Source: Massilia sp.
GTDB lineage: Bacteria; Pseudomonadota; Gammaproteobacteria; Burkholderiales; Burkholderiaceae_D
Length of the DNA stretch: 9,462 bases
Direction: 5' to 3'
Assembly: GCA_028291845.1 (NCBI GenBank)
Contig: JAQGNM010000361.1
Location: forward strand, 1-9,462
Under the pieces are notes generated by a model. It searched no databases and had not been told where the DNA came from. It worked only from the letters and a program-made list of their open reading frames with translations. How positions within the stretch are numbered: the stretch's first letter is position 1; each line of letters starts with the position of its first letter. The position numbers and the translations under genes are program-made. Positions 5,518-9,462 of this stretch are shown in pieces.

Positions 5518-6710
5518 CAGTGCCTCTCGACGCGCCAGAGAAAACCCAGCGCGAGCAGCAAGTACAAAATACTCGGCGCCACCGCGGTGATCACGGGCGG
5601 CCAGGTGGTCAGCATGCCAAGGTGGGAAAACAGGGTGTTGACCAGCAGGAAGCTTACGCCGATCATGATGCCGATGAAAATTTTCAGGCTGATCCCGCCG
5701 CTGCGGCTTTGCAGATAGGCGAACGGCAAGGCCAGCGCCATCAGCACGAAAATCGCCAGCGGATCGAACAGCTTCTTCCAGAAAGCAATTTTAAAACGGT
5801 CGGTTTCCTGCTTGTTGTCGGCCAGGTGGCGGGTATACACGGCCAGCTCGCTGGCCGACATGCGCTCGGGATCGGCCGCCGACACCGACAGGATTTTCGG
5901 CGTCACTTCCGACACCAGCGCCAGGCTCGGCAGCTTGCGGGTCGAGACGATGCTGGTGTCCTGGCCCAGCATGCCTTTGACGATGGCGTCCGCCGGCACG
6001 GCAGCGCCGCCGCCGCCTTCGCCGCTGCCATCACGGGTATTGCTGAACAAGGTTTCCGTCACATCGGCAAGCTTCCAGGTGTTGTTGCCTTCGAAGGCGG
6101 CGCTGGCCGCCGTCACCAGCGAGCGCATGCGCATGCGGGTGTCGAACTCGTACAACTTGACGTCGATCAGCTGGCCGTCCGCCTTGATCTGGCGCGCATT
6201 GAAAAAGCGCGAACCGGTGACGGCGCCGCGGGTGCCCTCGGTGTGCACCACGTCCTTGGTCCACATGCCCGAACGAAACGCCTGCGACATGGTCGCGCCC
6301 TTGGCACTGAGCTTGAGTTTTTCCGCCAGCGGCGCGGTGCGCGGGGTGACCACTTCGCCGAAGAAAAACGTGACGAGGACGAATACGACGCCGGTCTTGA
6401 ACACCATCGCCATCGCCTGGCGGGTCGACATCGACGAGGCGCGCATGATGGTAAATTCCGAACTGGCGGCGAACTGCGACATGGCGTAGATGGTGCCGAT
6501 CAGCGCCGCCACCGGCATCACCTCGTAGACGTGGCCCGGCAACAGCAGCGCGACGTACAGAAAGGCATGCTGAATCAGATAGCCGCCCTGCCCCACGGCC
6601 GGCAATTCGCCGGTCAGGTCCATGAACGCGGTCAGCGCCAGAAAGGCAATCAACACAAAAAACACCGCCTGCATGATGTTGACGGCAAAGTATCGCTGGA
6701 GAATTTTCAT
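5517..6710 (-). CDS. lptG: LPS export ABC transporter permease LptG
   Basis: LptG is one of the two inner-membrane permeases of the LptB2FGC complex, which extracts lipopolysaccharide from the inner membrane for transport to the outer leaflet of the outer membrane. The 397-residue protein shows the YjgP/YjgQ layout: three N-terminal membrane helices (about 12-31, 60-78, 103-120), a large periplasmic beta domain (about 125-300) and three C-terminal helices (about 310-332, 342-362, 372-393). The start MKILQRYFAVNI at 6710 is typical and overlaps the lptF stop by 4 bp (ATGA). It is longer than E. coli LptG (about 360). Part of the difference is a Gly-rich insert, GSGEGGGGAA, at residues 228-237 in the periplasmic domain. 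The ATPase lptB and the bridge genes lptCA are not in the window. Confidence 0.95.
   Translation of the reverse strand: MKILQRYFAVNIMQAVFFVLIAFLALTAFMDLTGELPAVGQGGYLIQHAFLYVALLLPGHVYEVMPVAALIGTIYAMSQFAASSEFTIMRASSMSTRQAMAMVFKTGVVFVLVTFFFGEVVTPRTAPLAEKLKLSAKGATMSQAFRSGMWTKDVVHTEGTRGAVTGSRFFNARQIKADGQLIDVKLYEFDTRMRMRSLVTAASAAFEGNNTWKLADVTETLFSNTRDGSGEGGGGAAVPADAIVKGMLGQDTSIVSTRKLPSLALVSEVTPKILSVSAADPERMSASELAVYTRHLADNKQETDRFKIAFWKKLFDPLAIFVLMALALPFAYLQSRSGGISLKIFIGIMIGVSFLLVNTLFSHLGMLTTWPPVITAVAPSILYLLLALGFLWRVERH
5523..5528 (-). promoter_or_regulatory. Ribosome binding site for the chelatase inside lptG
   Basis: GAGAGG on the minus strand lies 5 bases before the ATG at 5517 and is wholly within the last codons of lptG. 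Together with the one-base TGATG overlap it supports coupled translation. Confidence 0.65.
5999..6028 (-). repeat. Gly/Ala-coding GCC-type simple repeat inside lptG
   Basis: The plus strand reads a run of GCC triplets interrupted by TTC, encoding the GSGEGGGGAA stretch of LptG on the minus strand. Such triplet runs are prone to length change, so the insert may vary between strains. It keeps the reading frame here. Confidence 0.5.
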
Positions 6711-7852
6711 GCCGCCACCGCCGTCGCTTTGATGCCGGCGCGCTTGCGCTTCCACGAGGCCAGCAGGACCAGCGGGTGGTAGCGGGCATTGACGTTCAGG
6801 CGCCAGGCGAACAGGCCGACCACCGCCAGCAGCACCACCAGGTGGATCGGCCACCAGCCCACCGCGAACTGCAGCTTTTCCTGCTTGACGCTCGCTTCGG
6901 TGAGTTTTACCAGATTGCTATACGTAAAAAAGATCAGCACGGCGAGGATCAGGTTGACGGAGCTGCCGGCGCGTGGATTGACAAAGCCGAGCGGAATAGC
7001 CAGCAGCATCAACAGCGCGCACATCACCGGCGAGGCGATGCGCCACAGCAGCTCGGCGCGGGTATAACGATTCGGCAGCGCCACCAGCGCGGCGGTGGAC
7101 AAGTTGTCGACCGGCAGGTCGGCGCCCAGCACCGGAACCTTGGTGGCAACACGCATGCTGTAGCGGCCGAATTCCATGGTCTGGAAATCGGCCTGGCCCG
7201 GGGTGCCCTGGTAGCGGCGGCCGTTTTTGAGCACCAGGAACTGGCCGCCCTTGCCGTCCGGCTCGATCACCCCTTCCTTGGCGACTACCACGGTGTTGAT
7301 GCCCTTCTCGACGGTGTTGACGAACACGTTTTGCACGGCGTTGTTGGTTTGCGCGTTGGCGCCGCCCTCGACAAAGAACACCCGGTTGGTGCCGGCCGAC
7401 TCGCGAAACTGCCCCGGCGCGACCTTTTTCAAGTCTTCGCGCTTTTCAAAGCGCTGCACGAATTCATTACTTTTCATCTTGGCCCACGGCGTGGCGACGA
7501 AGCTGAGAGCGCCCGTCAGCAGCACCAGCGGCAAGCCGAACGACATCACCGGCCAGATCCACTTGGCCAGCGACTGGCCCGAGGCGAACCACACCACCAT
7601 TTCGGAATCGCGGTAGCTGCGCGTGACGACAGCCAGCACGGCAATAAAGGCCGTTAAAATAATGATGGTGGGCAGGTTACCGAGCACGGCAAATACGATC
7701 AGGGCGATGACGTCGCTCGATGCCACCTTGCCGCCGGCGGCGCGGCCGAGGATGTTGATCAGCGTCCAGGTGACGAAAATCGAGAACAGCACCGTGAAGG
7801 TGGCGCCAGCGGAACTGGCCATTTCCCGTCGAAGGGCGCGTTGGAAAATCAT
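6707..7852 (-). CDS. lptF: LPS export ABC transporter permease LptF
   Basis: LptF forms the transmembrane channel with LptG and is driven by LptB ATPase to move lipopolysaccharide out of the inner membrane. The 381-residue protein begins MIFQRALRREMASSAG, the usual LptF start. It has membrane helices at about 18-36, 49-76 and 97-120, a periplasmic beta domain from about 125 to 265, and helices at about 267-290, 299-312 and 333-352. The conserved cytoplasmic coupling region, SYRDSEMVVWFASGQS at 79-94, is present. The C-terminus ends in a basic KRKRAG tail. Translation starts at the ATG at 7852 without a clear Shine-Dalgarno sequence. It is the first gene of lptF-lptG-cbiX and diverges from pepA across 57 bases, a common arrangement in betaproteobacteria. 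Confidence 0.95.
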   Translation of the reverse strand: MIFQRALRREMASSAGATFTVLFSIFVTWTLINILGRAAGGKVASSDVIALIVFAVLGNLPTIIILTAFIAVLAVVTRSYRDSEMVVWFASGQSLAKWIWPVMSFGLPLVLLTGALSFVATPWAKMKSNEFVQRFEKREDLKKVAPGQFRESAGTNRVFFVEGGANAQTNNAVQNVFVNTVEKGINTVVVAKEGVIEPDGKGGQFLVLKNGRRYQGTPGQADFQTMEFGRYSMRVATKVPVLGADLPVDNLSTAALVALPNRYTRAELLWRIASPVMCALLMLLAIPLGFVNPRAGSSVNLILAVLIFFTYSNLVKLTEASVKQEKLQFAVGWWPIHLVVLLAVVGLFAWRLNVNARYHPLVLLASWKRKRAGIKATAVAA

Positions 7853-7860
7853 TCGGAAGA

Positions 7861-7866
7861 TATAAT
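7861..7866 (+). promoter_or_regulatory. Perfect TATAAT -10 element, likely pepA promoter
   Basis: TATAAT matches the sigma-70 -10 consensus exactly in otherwise GC-rich DNA. Transcription starting near 7873 would give a leader of about 37 bases before the ATG at 7910. A good -35 at normal spacing is missing: TTGGAA at 7841-7846 is only 14 bases away. Any -35 contact falls inside the first codons of lptF. The same A/T-rich stretch may also serve the divergent lptF promoter, for which I cannot place elements with confidence. Confidence 0.5.
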
Positions 7867-7899
7867 CACAGGTTAAGCAGTACGCGTCGCATATTTAAT

Positions 7900-7905
7900 G
7901 GAGAA
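7900..7905 (+). promoter_or_regulatory. Ribosome binding site deciding the pepA start
   Basis: GGAGAA lies 4 bases before the ATG at 7910. An in-frame ATG at 7898 has no such site and would itself overlap this one, so initiation at 7910 (MDFSIKAYDT) is preferred. Confidence 0.75.
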
Positions 7906-7909
7906 TCGA

Positions 7910-9406
7910 ATGGACTTTAGCATAAAAGCATACGACACAAAGAACCCCATCTTGTCGGCAAAAACCGGCTGTGTCGCAGTCGCGGTGTATGAAAATAAAA
8001 AACTGTCGGCGGCCGCCAGCGCCCTCGATCAAAGTGGCGACATCACCGCGGCGCTGAAGTCAGGCGATATTTCCGGCAAGGCCGGTTCGACCTTGTTGCT
8101 GCGCGGCGTGGCCGGCGCCACCGCGGCGCGCGTATTGCTGGTAGGCATGGGCAACGCCGATGCCGTCACCGAAAAGAATTTCGCGAACGCCGTGCATGCG
8201 ACGCTCAAATGCTTCGGCCAGCTTGGTTCGACCGACGCCATTATCGCATTTCCGCTGGCCGATGTGAAAGGCCGCGACCTGGCCTGGGCCATCCGCTGCA
8301 TCGTGCTCGGCGCCCACGAAGCCGAGTTCCGCACCGACGCTCAGAAAAGCAAGAAGGACCCCGAGCGCAACGGCGTCCGCAAGCTCACGCTGGCGGCCGA
8401 CTACGTCGACGGCAAGACCAAGCAGGCGCTGGCGCAAGCCCAGGCGATCGCACGCGGCATGGATTTGACGAAAGAACTGGGCAACCTGTCGGCCAACGTC
8501 TGCACCCCGACCTACCTGGCCAACACGGCAAAAAAGCTGGGCAAGGACTACAAGTTCGACGTTGAGATTCTCGACCGCAAGCAACTCGAGGCACTCAAGA
8601 TGTACAGCTTCCTGTCGGTCACCAACGGCAGCGACGAAGCGCCGAAGTTTATCGTCATGAAGCACATGGGCGGCAAGAAAAACGATGCGCCGGTGGTGCT
8701 GGTCGGCAAGGGCATCACCTTCGACACCGGCGGCATCTCGCTCAAGCCCGGTCCCGGCATGGATGAAATGAAGTACGACATGTGCGGCGCCGCCTCGGTG
8801 CTGGGCACGTTCAAAGCCATCGGCGAGATGGGCCTCGATCTGAACGTGGTCGGCATCATCGCCGCCTGCGAAAACATGCCGTCGGGCCGCGCCACCAAAC
8901 CGGGCGACATCGTCACCTCGATGGCCGGACTGACCATCGAAGTCCTCAACACCGACGCCGAAGGCCGCCTGGTGCTGTGCGACGCCCTCGCCTACGCCGA
9001 GCGCTTCAACCCGGCCGCGGTGGTCGACATCGCCACCCTGACGGGCGCCTGCATCGTCGCGCTCGGCCACCACAACAGCGGCCTGTTCGCGCGCGACGAC
9101 GACGCCTCCAATCACCTGGCGCAAGAGTTGCTCGACGCCGGCACACAAGCGGGCGACACCGCCTGGCGCCTGCCGATCGGCGAACTGTACAACGACCAGC
9201 TGAAATCGAACTTTGCCGATCTGGGCAATATCGGCACGCCGGGCGGCGCCAGCTGCACGGCCGCCGCTTTCCTGGAAAACTTTACGAGAAACTACACCTG
9301 GGCCCATCTCGACATCGCCGGCACCGCCTGGAAATCGGGCGGCGCAAAAGGCGCCACCGGCCGTCCGGTGCCATTATTGTCGACCTTTTTGCTGAACAGA
9401 GCTTGA
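7910..9406 (+). CDS. pepA: Leucyl aminopeptidase (M17 family)
   Basis: This cytosolic dimetal exopeptidase releases N-terminal amino acids from peptides. It has 498 residues, the usual length for the bacterial PepA family. The C-terminal catalytic domain shows VGKGITFDTGGISLKP (265-280) and NTDAEGRL (347-354). Metal-binding and catalytic residues are Lys267, Asp272, Lys279, Asp290, Asp349, Glu351 and Arg353, in the same spacing as E. coli PepA with an offset of three. The N-terminal domain (about 1-180) is the variable half; in E. coli the protein also binds DNA for Xer recombination and carAB control, but whether this one does is unknown. The start at 7910 is chosen over an in-frame ATG at 7898 on its ribosome binding site. 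The gene diverges from lptF. Its stop codon lies inside the first copy of a 16-bp direct repeat. Confidence 0.97.
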   Translation: MDFSIKAYDTKNPILSAKTGCVAVAVYENKKLSAAASALDQSGDITAALKSGDISGKAGSTLLLRGVAGATAARVLLVGMGNADAVTEKNFANAVHATLKCFGQLGSTDAIIAFPLADVKGRDLAWAIRCIVLGAHEAEFRTDAQKSKKDPERNGVRKLTLAADYVDGKTKQALAQAQAIARGMDLTKELGNLSANVCTPTYLANTAKKLGKDYKFDVEILDRKQLEALKMYSFLSVTNGSDEAPKFIVMKHMGGKKNDAPVVLVGKGITFDTGGISLKPGPGMDEMKYDMCGAASVLGTFKAIGEMGLDLNVVGIIAACENMPSGRATKPGDIVTSMAGLTIEVLNTDAEGRLVLCDALAYAERFNPAAVVDIATLTGACIVALGHHNSGLFARDDDASNHLAQELLDAGTQAGDTAWRLPIGELYNDQLKSNFADLGNIGTPGGASCTAAAFLENFTRNYTWAHLDIAGTAWKSGGAKGATGRPVPLLSTFLLNRA

Positions 9407-9462
9407 GACCATCAAACAAAAGTAAAAACCTGCTTTTGTTTGGACTAGCTTGAGACCATCAA
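9400..9462. repeat. 16-bp direct repeat flanking a hairpin at the 3' end of pepA
   Basis: AGCTTGAGACCATCAA occurs at 9400-9415 and again, identical, at 9447-9462, a spacing of 47 bases. The first copy starts within the last two sense codons of pepA and includes its TGA stop. The copies differ on their left side (G at 9399, T at 9446), so the left boundary is real. The right boundary of copy two is cut by the window edge. Both copies end in CAA, the first bases of the hairpin stem, so a tandem 47-bp unit may continue beyond the window. Confidence 0.8.
9413..9442. terminator. A/T-rich stem-loop after pepA, possible terminator
   Basis: CAAACAAAAG (9413-9422) and CTTTTGTTTG (9433-9442) form a perfect 10-bp stem around a 10-base loop. 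It lies 7 bases after the pepA stop, where an intrinsic terminator is expected. It is atypical because the stem itself is A/T-rich and no T-run follows the 3' arm. It could instead be a palindromic repeat unit or a protein-binding site. Confidence 0.5.

Noticed and set aside
6309..6316. AGCTTGAG inside lptG, matching the start of the terminal direct repeat
   Set aside because: Only 8 bases match and it lies in conserved coding sequence, so it is a chance match and not a third copy.
5460..6782. Long plus-strand open frame opposite lptG (440 codons)
   Set aside because: The product is dominated by His, Arg, Gln and Gly as in out-of-frame readings, whereas the minus strand encodes an unmistakable LptG.
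7898..7909. Upstream in-frame ATG as the pepA start
   Set aside because: It has no Shine-Dalgarno sequence and overlaps the GGAGAA site that serves the ATG at 7910.
8060..9307. Long minus-strand open frame opposite pepA (415 codons)
   Set aside because: It is a shadow of pepA; no family signature and biased composition.
9400..9462. Start of a CRISPR array
   Set aside because: Only two copies of 16 bp are seen, shorter than normal CRISPR repeats. The intervening 31 bases are themselves palindromic with the repeat's end, and the first copy is inside a coding gene.

Overview
The window is GC-rich (visibly well above 60% G+C), densely packed bacterial chromosome. Gene content, gene order and protein sequences fit a betaproteobacterium of the Burkholderiales, most likely family Oxalobacteraceae (Massilia/Duganella/Janthinobacterium type). 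That placement is inferred from recognition of the protein families and the cys-cobA / lptGF-pepA neighbourhood, not from a database search.

Bases 1-4527, plus strand: an assimilatory sulfate reduction cluster. It holds the 3' end of a sulfite reductase (cysI), a DUF934 accessory protein, an Fe-S type APS/PAPS reductase (cysH), the two ATP sulfurylase subunits (cysD, cysN) and a uroporphyrinogen-III C-methyltransferase (cobA). Genes overlap or lie at most 25 bp apart, so this is almost certainly one operon whose promoter is upstream of the window. Together they turn sulfate into APS (CysDN), APS into sulfite (CysH) and sulfite into sulfide (CysI). CobA supplies precorrin-2, the precursor of the siroheme that CysI needs. 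No APS kinase (cysC) is present or fused to CysN, which agrees with the plant-type cysteine signature in CysH.

Bases 4571-7852, minus strand, convergent with the cys operon. In transcription order these are lptF and lptG (inner-membrane permease subunits of the lipopolysaccharide exporter), a short CbiX/SirB-type chelatase, and a small unrecognised helical protein. lptF/lptG share 4 bp and lptG/chelatase share 1 bp. The chelatase is the functional partner of CobA in siroheme synthesis although it sits in the LPS-export operon on the other strand. The precorrin-2 dehydrogenase joining the two steps is not in the window.

Bases 7853-7909: a 57-bp divergent control region between lptF and pepA, with a perfect TATAAT on the plus strand. 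Bases 7910-9406, plus strand: a complete leucyl aminopeptidase gene (pepA). Immediately after it, 9400-9462, lies a compact repeat: a 16-bp direct repeat that begins inside the last codons of pepA and flanks an A/T-rich perfect 10-bp inverted repeat. The second copy ends exactly at the window edge, so the structure may continue.

Most of the window is conserved housekeeping DNA. I see no tRNA, rRNA, CRISPR array, IS element or phage gene, and no clear new system. The points most worth a second look are the terminal repeat, the unrecognised gene with a long hairpin in its leader, the cysteine-free DUF934 protein coupled to cysI, and the split siroheme pathway.
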